Below are positions 26,531 to 35,032 of a DNA stretch of 64,000 nt, piece by piece. The notes below the pieces were generated by a model. It made no database searches. It was not told the DNA's origin and saw only the letters and a program-made list of their open reading frames with translations. The stretch is from an uncultured Flavobacteriales bacterium (GTDB lineage: Bacteria > Bacteroidota > Bacteroidia > Palsa-965): positions 48,093 through 112,092 of the forward strand of contig CALJIF010000055.1 in NCBI GenBank assembly GCA_937974275.1, read 5' to 3'. The translations under genes were made by a program, and so were the position numbers. Position 1 is the first letter of the stretch; every line of letters starts with the position of its first letter.

Positions 26531-29500
26531 ATGAAAATTTTAAAACTTGTGTTGAGCATGTTCTGCCTGATGTGGGCAGCAACATCAAAAGGTCAATCAC
26601 CAACTTTTCGCTACAGCTATAACGTAGGGCTGTTCGATATTTCCGGAGGAATGGTGCAAACACCAACCGGAGGATTTACGGTTGCCGGTTTAAACAACAG
26701 CATTGGTCCGTATTACGGCAATGTATTTAACATGAATGCGCAAGGTGCTATTCAGTGGTCGAATGCTTATACGGCGGGCTTCGCGAGTTCATTTAATGAC
26801 ATTAAAAATGTAAGCACAGGAGGTTACATTGTTACGGGTCAATCGACGAGTTCAGGCGGTGGAGCAATATTACTGCGCCTTGATGCTGCCGGAAATATCA
26901 TTTGGGGATTTCGTTACCAATGTCCCGATTTCAATAGTTCGCGAACTTCCAATGAATACGGCAACGCTGTAATTGAAACCAGTGATGGAGGATTCGTTGT
27001 TGGCGGTGGTGTAGATTACTTCTGGGACGGAGTAAGTGGTAATACCGTTGATACTGCTTCTGCAATGGGTTTCAAAGTTAATAGCGCAGGCGTTTTGCAA
27101 TGGAGTCGTGTTTGGACAATTTCTACCGCAAATCCTGATGAACATTATATCAATGACGTAGTTGAAACTGCCGATGGATATATTTTCGTTGGCCAATCTT
27201 CTGAAGGAAGCGGAACGCTGAGCAGTAATGGTGATTATCCATCCAATGCACTCGTTGTTAAAACAGACAAAATCACAGGAAACCTCACCTATATACGAAG
27301 ATGGGGAGCAGGTAATACTACTTCACAAGGCATCAGCTGTGCTACAACACTTTCAACAGGAAATGTTCTTTTAGGAGGATTTGATGATACTCACACATTT
27401 GTAATATCCATATCAGGTACAGGTAGTGGAACGCCTTCTGTTATTTTCAACAGACGCATAAATGGTTCCATTTCTAACATTCATTTAATTACTGAGGTGA
27501 TGGAAAATTCCGACGGTAATTATTCAATGTTAGGTACATGGATAAACATTAATCTTTTCCCTCCGGCTCAGAACTATTACACAGTGCTTGGCAAGATTAA
27601 TAGCACAACAACCAATTGGATGTTCGGTAGAGCTTATCAAACCATCAACGGTTTGGGTGGCATCTTGCCGGAAGGTGGATTAGCGAGCGATCAGGGATAT
27701 TATATGTCTTATACTGATCAACAATTTTCCGGCTTCAACTACAATGTTATTCGTACCGACGCAACAGGTCAAGTAGCGGCAACGCCGAGTGGATGTCCGG
27801 GCATTGCTTGGACACCGGGATTAAATACTATTGGAGTAACGTTCACTACTCCTACAAACGCTGTGTTTACACCATTTACCGGTTCTGCTGCAACCTTTGC
27901 TATTACGGCACAAACGGTTACGCCGGTGCAACATTGCTTAAATGTTCCTTCAGTTTTATCTGCCACTGCGACATCTACTAATGTCAACTGTTTCGGACAA
28001 TGCACAGGAACAGCCACCGCAACACCAAGCGGCGGAACACCGGGTTATACGTATTCCTGGGCACCAAGCGGAGGTAATGCCGCAACAGCAACCGGATTAT
28101 GTGCGGGAACTTACACTTGTACAATAACAGATGCAGCATCAGCAACAACAACAGTAAGTGTAAACATAACGCAACCTGCGTCTGCGGTATCGGCATCTAT
28201 TCCAACGTCTACAAACGTGGCATGTAATGGTGGTTGTACGGGTTCTGCAACGGCTGCAGGAGCGGGTGGAACTCCGGGATATACCTACTCATGGGCACCT
28301 AGCGGTGGTAATGCGGCGACAGCTTCTGCTCTTTGTGCAGGCGGTTATACCGTAACCGTTACTGATGCTAACGGTTGTACAACCACGCAAAGCATTACAA
28401 TTACCCAACCTCCAGCATTGTCAGGTAGCGCTACTTCTACTCCATCGGGGTGTGCTGCCACTACGGGCACAGCTACGGCTACACCAACCGGTGGCGTAGG
28501 TCCGTACACATACAATTGGTTACCTTCCGGTGGCACAGCTGCAACTGCAACCAACCTGGGACCGGGCTCTTACACATGTGTAATTACTGATGCAAATGGT
28601 TGTACGTTTAATGCGATTACAACAGTTTCAACAACCAGTGGTCCTTCCGCTTCGCTGCAGAGTCAAAACGATGTTGATTGTAACGGCAATACGAACGGCA
28701 GTGCAACAGTTAACGTTACCGGTGGAAACCCGGGCTATACCTATTCGTGGGCACCTAGCGGAGGTAATGCAGCCACAGCGAGTGGCCTTGGAGCCGGAAC
28801 CTACACGTGTACCATCACCGACCAATCGGGGTGTGTTACATCGCAAATTGTAACGATCACGCAACCAACTCCACTTGCAGCGTTGGGCAATAGTGCATCC
28901 TCCGGTTGTACGAATACAGGTAGTGCATCCGTTACACCATCAGGAGGAAGTCCATCGTACTCCTATCTGTGGTCAACAGGCGGTACTAATTCATCAATTT
29001 CTAATGTCGGTCCCGGAAACTACACCTGCGTTGTAACAGATGCCAACGGTTGCACAACCACGGCCAGCGTTACTGTAACCTTAGGTACACCGATAACGGT
29101 TACCACAAGCGCCAGCTCCTCGACAATTTGTGATAACACAACGGCAACGCTCACGGCATCAGGTGCTACAACTTATACCTGGCAACCGGGAAATTTAACC
29201 GGATCATCAATTACTATAAATCCATCCACAACTACCACGTACACGGTAATTGGAGTTACCGGCACAAATTGCGCTGACACTACAACTCAATTGATTACGG
29301 TAAACCCTGCTCCGGGCTTAACGGTTGGTTCATTACCTACTACCATCTGTCAGGGAGATAGCGCTATCATTGGGGTAAGCGGCGCCGCAACATATTTATG
29401 GCAACCGGGCAATCTTACTGATTCCGTGTTGGTGGTTTATCCGAATACGACAACTACTTACACTGTCATAGGAACAAATACCGCGGGATGTTCAGATACC

Positions 29501-30895
29501 ACAACTGTAACCGTTACAGTTACAGGCCCACCAAATGTCACGGCTTCAGCGAGTACCACTACTACATGCGTTGGAAATCCTGTTACTCTGACAGCTTCAG
29601 GCGCATCAACGTACACTTGGAATCCGGGCAACCTGAGTGGTTCATCCATTTCCGTAACTCCAAGTTCAACCACAACGTACACGGTTGTTGGCGCGAACGG
29701 ATCCTGTTCGGATACGACTACAATCACCATCAACGTTGCACCGGGACCTGTTGTTAATATTACATCATCAAATGCATCTGTTTGTCCGGGCACATCCGTA
29801 CAACTAACTGCGTCCGGTGCTGTAAGTTATGTTTGGTCAAGCGGGGGAACAACTGCGACTGAAACGGTAACACCTGCAACATCTCAAACGTATACAGTTA
29901 CCGGCACGGATGCCAATGGTTGCACAGGTACAGCAACATTTTCGGTAACGGTGTTTCCTGCGCCTCAAGTAAATATTACAGGAAACAATTTGGTTTGCAC
30001 AGGAAATTCAACAACACTTACGGCAACCGGTGCAACAAATTATGTTTGGAGTAATTCATCTGTTTCAACCTCTATTACTGTTACACCGACAACCACAACT
30101 TCGTATTCGGTAATCGGAACAGATGCTAACGGATGCGTGGATACGGCAACTGTTACTGTTAGTACAACTGCACCACCTGTAGCCAATATTACAGGAGACA
30201 CCAGCATCTGTGCAGGTTCTTCAACTATTCTTACGGCAACAGGTGGAGGAACATATTCATGGAATACCGGCGGAACAAGTTCTTTGGAAACAGTTTCACC
30301 AACCGCAACAACAACATATACAGTTGTCGTTTCAAATGGCGCTTGTACAGATACAGCAACTATTACAGTAAACGTATTGACAGGACCAACCGCTAATGCA
30401 GGTTCCGATGTTACGATAAGCCTTGGCAACTCAACCACACTAAGCGGCACAGGAGGCGGAACATATTCCTGGAGTCCGAGCACAGGACTTAACAACACCA
30501 TAATGGCCAATCCGACAGCTTCACCAACAGTAACAACAACGTATACTTTAGTTGTTACCGATGCTAATGGATGTACTTCTATTGATTCAGTAACTGTTTT
30601 TGTGACATTGGAATGCGGGGAGTTGTTTGTACCGAATATCTTCTCTCCAAATGCTGATGGTCACAATGATGAATTCAAAGTTTACTATTCACCGTACTGT
30701 TTTGCAACTTACCAGTTGATCATATTTGATCGATGGGGACAAGCGGTATTCGAATCCGTAACTCCGGGAGAAGCCTGGGACGGAACATTCAAAGGCAAGG
30801 AACTTAATTCGGCGGTATTTGCGTATATCTTAAAAGCAACGCTGATTAACGGAGAAGAAGTGGAGAAACACGGTAACGTAACATTGGTTAAATAA
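26531..30895 (+). CDS. Large T9SS-exported adhesin with SprB-like and Ig-like repeats
   Basis: 1454 residues from the start at 26531, which opens a signal peptide ending SKGQ. Residues ~23–470 form a beta-propeller-like region (GGFVVGGG, GYIFVGQSS). Then come five SprB-type repeats (PGYTYSWAPSGGNAATA...), seven Ig/PKD-like repeats (TLTASGATTYTW type, each opening with a Cys pair), and a C-terminal gliding-motility-type sorting domain (FVPNIFSPNADGHNDEF ... DGTFKGKELN), the type B T9SS signal. Proteins of this plan are surface adhesins or filaments, some serving gliding motility. PorP/SprF and OmpA genes follow, the usual partners for type B cargo. Confidence 0.92.
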   Translation: MKILKLVLSMFCLMWAATSKGQSPTFRYSYNVGLFDISGGMVQTPTGGFTVAGLNNSIGPYYGNVFNMNAQGAIQWSNAYTAGFASSFNDIKNVSTGGYIVTGQSTSSGGGAILLRLDAAGNIIWGFRYQCPDFNSSRTSNEYGNAVIETSDGGFVVGGGVDYFWDGVSGNTVDTASAMGFKVNSAGVLQWSRVWTISTANPDEHYINDVVETADGYIFVGQSSEGSGTLSSNGDYPSNALVVKTDKITGNLTYIRRWGAGNTTSQGISCATTLSTGNVLLGGFDDTHTFVISISGTGSGTPSVIFNRRINGSISNIHLITEVMENSDGNYSMLGTWININLFPPAQNYYTVLGKINSTTTNWMFGRAYQTINGLGGILPEGGLASDQGYYMSYTDQQFSGFNYNVIRTDATGQVAATPSGCPGIAWTPGLNTIGVTFTTPTNAVFTPFTGSAATFAITAQTVTPVQHCLNVPSVLSATATSTNVNCFGQCTGTATATPSGGTPGYTYSWAPSGGNAATATGLCAGTYTCTITDAASATTTVSVNITQPASAVSASIPTSTNVACNGGCTGSATAAGAGGTPGYTYSWAPSGGNAATASALCAGGYTVTVTDANGCTTTQSITITQPPALSGSATSTPSGCAATTGTATATPTGGVGPYTYNWLPSGGTAATATNLGPGSYTCVITDANGCTFNAITTVSTTSGPSASLQSQNDVDCNGNTNGSATVNVTGGNPGYTYSWAPSGGNAATASGLGAGTYTCTITDQSGCVTSQIVTITQPTPLAALGNSASSGCTNTGSASVTPSGGSPSYSYLWSTGGTNSSISNVGPGNYTCVVTDANGCTTTASVTVTLGTPITVTTSASSSTICDNTTATLTASGATTYTWQPGNLTGSSITINPSTTTTYTVIGVTGTNCADTTTQLITVNPAPGLTVGSLPTTICQGDSAIIGVSGAATYLWQPGNLTDSVLVVYPNTTTTYTVIGTNTAGCSDTTTVTVTVTGPPNVTASASTTTTCVGNPVTLTASGASTYTWNPGNLSGSSISVTPSSTTTYTVVGANGSCSDTTTITINVAPGPVVNITSSNASVCPGTSVQLTASGAVSYVWSSGGTTATETVTPATSQTYTVTGTDANGCTGTATFSVTVFPAPQVNITGNNLVCTGNSTTLTATGATNYVWSNSSVSTSITVTPTTTTSYSVIGTDANGCVDTATVTVSTTAPPVANITGDTSICAGSSTILTATGGGTYSWNTGGTSSLETVSPTATTTYTVVVSNGACTDTATITVNVLTGPTANAGSDVTISLGNSTTLSGTGGGTYSWSPSTGLNNTIMANPTASPTVTTTYTLVVTDANGCTSIDSVTVFVTLECGELFVPNIFSPNADGHNDEFKVYYSPYCFATYQLIIFDRWGQAVFESVTPGEAWDGTFKGKELNSAVFAYILKATLINGEEVEKHGNVTLVK
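27950..29090 (+). repeat. Five tandem SprB-type coding repeats
   Basis: Units of roughly 220–230 bp start near 27955, 28189, 28417, 28648 and 28873. The core TGGGCACC(A/T)AGCGG(A/T)GGTAATGC recurs near-identically at about 28058, 28290 and 28748, while the other units have diverged. The DNA-level similarity means the array can gain or lose units by recombination. Confidence 0.8.
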
Positions 30896-30913
30896 TTAAA
30901 CACTCTACCGATC

Positions 30914-31954
30914 ATGAAAAACTTAAAATATATAATCATCGTTGTTGCTGTGCATGCTATCACCATTGCAAAGACACAAGACATTCACCATTCCATGTTC
31001 AATGAAACTCCTGTTCTATTAAATCCATCACGAGCAGGTGTTCCATTTGAAACACGTGTCATCATGAATTATAAAAGCCAATGGGCATCTGTCGCAACGC
31101 CATACAAAACGTTTGCTTTCAGTGGAGATATGGCCATGTTGAAAAAGAAAAACAAAAAATCATATCTGGGTGTTGGTCTAAACTTTTTCAATGACAAGGC
31201 CGGTGATGTGGGATTACACACTACACAAGCAAATTTATCCGTGGCCGGAATTCTTGCTCCTAACGACTATAACAGAATTTCAGCGGGTATCATGACAGGA
31301 TTTGTTCAGCGTGGTGTGGGCGGTGGACAACAACAATGGGGCGAACAGTACATTGCGGGAACCTATGTACCGGCTGCTGCCAGCGGAGAACCCGGCGCAT
31401 TGCAAAACCACACATTTCTTGACTTAGGTTTTGGAATGAACTGGTATTACGGCAAAGGGGAAAAATACATGACCGCGAATGATGGTGTTAAAATCAATTT
31501 AGGTGCAGCAGTCTTTCATCCTCATCGACCTCAGTATTCATACTATCAATCGGGTGATGAGCGCTTGCACATGAAAGTTGTCGTGCACGGTTGGTCTTCA
31601 ATTGGAACAGGCAATAGCAACTTGTGTATAGAACCTTCCTTCTTGTATTTACGTCAAGGGCCGTTGTCGGAGTTTACGCCGGGGGTTAATTTTAAATACA
31701 TTGTATCGGAAGGATCCAAATATACAGGACGTAAAAAAGCATCGGCGTTCTCGTTAGGCGGATACCTGCGTGCGAAAGACGCGATTATTGCTACATCCAT
31801 GTTTGAGTTCCAGAATTACGCTTGCGGGTTCAGCTACGACATCAATGTTTCCCGATTGAAAACTGTGAGTCAGTTACGCGGTGGTTTTGAAGTGTTTGTG
31901 CGTTTTGTATTGCCAAATCCATTTGGTGGGGCGGGAAGCAAATCAATGATATAA
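30914..31954 (+). CDS. PorP/SprF-family T9SS outer-membrane protein
   Basis: 346 residues. A signal-like N-terminus (to about ITIAKTQ) precedes the diagnostic DIHHSMFNETPVLLNPSRAG and NYKSQW motifs of the PorP/SprF family, then an outer-membrane beta-barrel pattern. In gliding Flavobacteria, SprF is needed to place the SprB adhesin on the surface, and PorP-like proteins anchor type B cargo. It lies 18 bp after the adhesin gene and 10 bp before the OmpA gene, so it is most likely dedicated to this adhesin. Confidence 0.93.
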   Translation: MKNLKYIIIVVAVHAITIAKTQDIHHSMFNETPVLLNPSRAGVPFETRVIMNYKSQWASVATPYKTFAFSGDMAMLKKKNKKSYLGVGLNFFNDKAGDVGLHTTQANLSVAGILAPNDYNRISAGIMTGFVQRGVGGGQQQWGEQYIAGTYVPAAASGEPGALQNHTFLDLGFGMNWYYGKGEKYMTANDGVKINLGAAVFHPHRPQYSYYQSGDERLHMKVVVHGWSSIGTGNSNLCIEPSFLYLRQGPLSEFTPGVNFKYIVSEGSKYTGRKKASAFSLGGYLRAKDAIIATSMFEFQNYACGFSYDINVSRLKTVSQLRGGFEVFVRFVLPNPFGGAGSKSMI

Positions 31955-31964
31955 GGAACTTGTG

Positions 31965-33515
31965 ATGATGGGGAAGATTTTTCGTGCGACAATACTTCTG
32001 TTTGTTTTTGTTACTCGCTTATCAGGGCAAGAAGATTCTGTGAAGATCAGTATTTACAATTTGGGCAATCAAGTGAATTCTGAATTCAACGAATATTCTC
32101 CTGTCATTGCTGCAGATGGCAGTTTGATGTTGTTTGCCTCGCGAAAGCCATTTACAGAGAAAGAAAGAAAGAAAAACAAACAAAGCATGGAGATGATCTA
32201 CATGTCCACGTATAATACTTCAACGAAGTCTTGGCGTGAACCTGCAGTTGCTCCTGCACCCATCAATGCACCCGGAAGAAACAATGTCGTATTGGGATTA
32301 TCCAATGACGGGCAACGCATGATGATCTATCGCGACGATGAATCGGGCAACGGAAACATTTGGGAAAGTCGCTTGGAAGGGGTTACCTGGAGCGAACCTG
32401 TTGCGTTGCCTGAGCCGGTTAACTCGGCATATCACGAATCTTCCGCTTCTCTAGCGCCTGATGGCAAAACCTTGTACTTCTGCAGTAACAGGCCGGGCGG
32501 TCTTGGTGGAAGAGACATCTGGATCAGCACGATGAATGCGGAAGGGAAATGGTCGGAGCCTATCAATGCAGGACCTTCTATAAACACGCCTGAAGATGAA
32601 GAAGGTGTTTTTATGCATCCCGACGGAACAACGTTATATTTCAGTTCCAAAGGGCGCGGTGGACAAGGCGGCTACGATGTGTATCAATCGCACCGTGTGA
32701 AAGGCATGTGGACAACTGCTGAAAATTTGGGTAACATTATCAACACCAAAGGTGACGATATCTTTTTTCAATTGCGCGCAGACGGCACGAAAGCATATTA
32801 CAGTTCATCCGGTCATGGTTCGGGTAAAGGCGAAAAAGATATTTACGAAGTAGTTTTTACTCCTATTGAAAAGAAAAAAGAAACAGGACCACGACTGACG
32901 TTATTAAAAGGAATATTGCTGGATTCGGCCAGCCGCAAGCCGATTGGAGGCAGAATAGATATTTACGATAACGAAAAAAACGAGTTGATTACCTCTGTCA
33001 TGGCGAATAGCGCAACAGGTAATTTCCTCGTGTCGTTACCGGCAGGAAAAAATTATAATATTACAGCAACCAGCGCAGGCTATTTGTTTCACTCCGAAAA
33101 CTTCAATATTCCCGACACAGCGCGATATCAAGAAGTATATAAAGAAATTGAACTTCAGAAATTAGAAGTAGGCAGCAAGGTAATTCTGAATAATATATTC
33201 TTCGATTACAATAAAGCCACATTGCGACCTGAATCCTTTACGGAACTCAACAACTTATTGCAACTGCTTCGTCAGAATCCAAGTATGTCGATTGAAATTT
33301 CCGGGCATACGGATAATCGTGGTACTGCAGAATACAACAAACGATTATCTGAAGCACGCGCAAAAGCAGTAGTTGATTATCTCATCGGACAAGGAATTTC
33401 TGCTACGCGATTACGATATGCCGGTTATGGGTTTGATCAACCCATTGCACCAAATACCACAGAAGCGAACATGCAATTAAATCGCAGAGTGGAATTTAAA
33501 ATATTAAGCAAGTAA
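31965..33515 (+). CDS. OmpA-family protein with PD40-type propeller repeats
   Basis: About 516 residues. ATG at 31965 is chosen; a GTG at 31962 and another ATG at 31968 are equivalent. After the signal peptide come PD40/WD40-like repeats (SASLAPDGKTLYFCSNRPGGLGG, GVFMHPDGTTLYFSSKG), a carboxypeptidase-like linker domain (about 310–395), and an OmpA domain (FFDYNKATLRPES ... EISGHTDNRGTAEYNKRLSEARA) that binds peptidoglycan. It is the third gene of the adhesin–PorP–OmpA operon. In this arrangement the OmpA protein ties the adhesin secretion/anchoring complex to the cell wall. Confidence 0.93.
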   Translation: MMGKIFRATILLFVFVTRLSGQEDSVKISIYNLGNQVNSEFNEYSPVIAADGSLMLFASRKPFTEKERKKNKQSMEMIYMSTYNTSTKSWREPAVAPAPINAPGRNNVVLGLSNDGQRMMIYRDDESGNGNIWESRLEGVTWSEPVALPEPVNSAYHESSASLAPDGKTLYFCSNRPGGLGGRDIWISTMNAEGKWSEPINAGPSINTPEDEEGVFMHPDGTTLYFSSKGRGGQGGYDVYQSHRVKGMWTTAENLGNIINTKGDDIFFQLRADGTKAYYSSSGHGSGKGEKDIYEVVFTPIEKKKETGPRLTLLKGILLDSASRKPIGGRIDIYDNEKNELITSVMANSATGNFLVSLPAGKNYNITATSAGYLFHSENFNIPDTARYQEVYKEIELQKLEVGSKVILNNIFFDYNKATLRPESFTELNNLLQLLRQNPSMSIEISGHTDNRGTAEYNKRLSEARAKAVVDYLIGQGISATRLRYAGYGFDQPIAPNTTEANMQLNRRVEFKILSK

Positions 33516-33518
33516 TAC

Positions 33519-34280
33519 CTACTCTACTTCCTTCTGCGCCTTCTTCTTTTCTGCTTTCTTACGCATACGCATGTTCAACAATTCCACCAGGAAGGCGAAT
33601 GCCATGGAACTGTACACGTATTGTTTCGGAACTTCTACGTGGAATGATTCCATTACGAGTAAGATACCGATCATTAACAAGAATGCTAACGCTAACATTT
33701 TTACTGTCGGATTCCGATTGATGAACTCGCTCACCGATTCGCTAAAAATGAGCATGATTACCATAGAGATAATCACCGCTGCAATCATGATAACCACTTC
33801 ATTCACGATACCTACAGCGGTAAGAATTGAATCGAACGAGAAAACGATATCAATAAATACAATCTGCATCACGATATTCATGATGGTTGGATATTTCCCT
33901 TTCTTTTCCTCCGGTGTATCATCTGCACCTTCCATCTTGTGGTGAATTTCAGAAGTCGTTTTTACCAACAGAAATATTCCTCCTGCTAACAAGATGATAT
34001 CACGTCCACTGAAATGAAAATCGAAAAACTCGATCAGCGGTTCTTTCAAACCAATAATCCACGTGATTGCAAACAACAACGCAACACGCATCAATAACGC
34101 CAGAACGAGTCCTGTAAAACGAGCTTTCTTCTGTTCCTTTTTATGTTCCAGACGGGAAGCAATGATGGAAATGAAGATGATATTATCAATACCCAATACA
34201 ATTTCTAAAACGGCCAAAGTCAATAAACTAATTAGTCCGTCAAGGGTAAAAAGGTGGTGAAATTGAGCTGCGAAATCCAT
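33519..34280 (-). CDS. TerC-family membrane protein
   Basis: 253 residues with seven or so membrane helices. TerC signatures are clear: LEIVLGIDNIIFISII near residue 24, and IVFIDIVFSFDSILTAVG near 140, each with acidic residues inside helices that are thought to bind metal. A Lys/Glu-rich C-terminal tail is cytoplasmic. TerC proteins are linked to metal (manganese) efflux and metalation of secreted proteins in other bacteria; tellurite resistance is the historic name. It converges on the OmpA gene with a 3-bp gap and no terminator between. Confidence 0.9.
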   Translation of the reverse strand: MDFAAQFHHLFTLDGLISLLTLAVLEIVLGIDNIIFISIIASRLEHKKEQKKARFTGLVLALLMRVALLFAITWIIGLKEPLIEFFDFHFSGRDIILLAGGIFLLVKTTSEIHHKMEGADDTPEEKKGKYPTIMNIVMQIVFIDIVFSFDSILTAVGIVNEVVIMIAAVIISMVIMLIFSESVSEFINRNPTVKMLALAFLLMIGILLVMESFHVEVPKQYVYSSMAFAFLVELLNMRMRKKAEKKKAQKEVE

Positions 34281-34392
34281 AGTTAGTTTAATTTGGATGC
34301 AAAGGTAATGAGTATTTAAATCATCCCATAAAAATTAAAGTCACTGAAATACAGCTACTTGCAAATTTATTTAGTACCTTGTGTTGCATAGT

Positions 34393-34419
34393 AGTAACAT
34401 ATGCATATATCTTTGCGTC
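34393..34419 (+). promoter_or_regulatory. Promoter of the small ORF–PadR–PspC operon
   Basis: Two readings fit. As a housekeeping promoter: TTG (34384–34386), 21 nt, TATCTTTG (34408–34415). As an ECF-type promoter: AGTAAC (34393–34398), 17 nt, CGTC (34416–34419). The second form recurs at the two small RNA candidates at 36.8 and 37.4 kb. Confidence 0.5.
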
Positions 34420-34447
34420 ATAAGGTTAAATGTAAAACCAAGTAAAT

Positions 34448-34684
34448 ATGATCACAACATCGCTATTACTGCTTCAATTAACCGCTGCATCTCCGCACTT
34501 GGAACAGTCGCCTCAAAAACTTTGGTCGTGGACCGGCTCTGAGCGACAAGTTTCTGTCGTGGTGGATAACAACAGTGGGTTTCGTGTCATTGGAATTCAA
34601 TTATCCGGTTCTCGTATGACCACTCACCAACTGGTAATCCAATCCGGTAATTATCACATCAGCATTAATACTTCTCAACTATGA
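34448..34684 (+). CDS. Small protein of unknown function coupled to PadR
   Basis: 78 residues with a short hydrophobic N-terminus (MITTSLLLLQLTAASPHL) that may be a weak export or membrane signal, then a beta-rich stretch with QVSVVVDNNSGFRVIGIQL. No family is recognised. Its TGA overlaps the ATG of the PadR gene by 4 nt (ATGA), and a promoter lies just upstream, which argues for a real leader gene of this operon. It could be a co-sensor or a coupled leader peptide; this is inference. Confidence 0.6.
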   Translation: MITTSLLLLQLTAASPHLEQSPQKLWSWTGSERQVSVVVDNNSGFRVIGIQLSGSRMTTHQLVIQSGNYHISINTSQL

Positions 34685-35022
34685 GTATAGAAAACACTAA
34701 AGCGCAGATGCGCAAAGGCGTGCTGGAATTTTGCATCCTCTCCATTCTTGCAGACGGTGATGCCTATCCGACAGAAATTATTGAGCGCATGAAACAGGCA
34801 CAGTTGGTAGTTGTGGAAGGTACGTTGTACCCACTGTTAACACGACTCAAGAACATGGGCTTACTGGCGTATCGCTGGGAAGAAAGTACAGGCGGTCCAC
34901 CTCGTAAGTACTATCGTCTGACAGAAACTGGAACCGAGTTCCTTCGGGAATTAGAAAACACCTGGGACGAGCTTGTTCAGTCGGTGAATACGGTTACTAA
35001 ACGCACTAATTCTAACGCTTAA
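34681..35022 (+). CDS. PadR-family transcriptional regulator
   Basis: 113 residues, a minimal PadR. The winged helix-turn-helix is clear: KGVLEFCILSILADGDAYPTEI, VVEGTLYPLLTRLKNMGLL and the wing GGPPRKYYRLTETG. PadR regulators usually repress neighbouring genes for stress response or transport and are released by a ligand. It overlaps the preceding small ORF by 4 nt and lies 10 bp before the PspC-domain gene, so it is likely to autoregulate this operon. A PadR/PspC pairing of this kind is common in Bacteroidota. Confidence 0.93.
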   Translation: MSIENTKAQMRKGVLEFCILSILADGDAYPTEIIERMKQAQLVVVEGTLYPLLTRLKNMGLLAYRWEESTGGPPRKYYRLTETGTEFLRELENTWDELVQSVNTVTKRTNSNA

Positions 35023-35032
35023 TCTCCACGTC

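Noticed and set aside
26436..26666. 76-codon minus-strand ORF at the start of the adhesin gene
   Set aside because: It lies antisense to the adhesin signal peptide region and has unlikely composition.
27950..29090. CRISPR array, because of regular direct repeats
   Set aside because: The repeats are in frame inside one long gene and code for SprB domains, with no unique spacers.
27784..30510. Several minus-strand ORFs of 60–156 codons inside the adhesin gene
   Set aside because: They are Val/Thr/Pro-rich mirror frames of the Thr/Ser/Val-rich repeats, as expected from codon bias.
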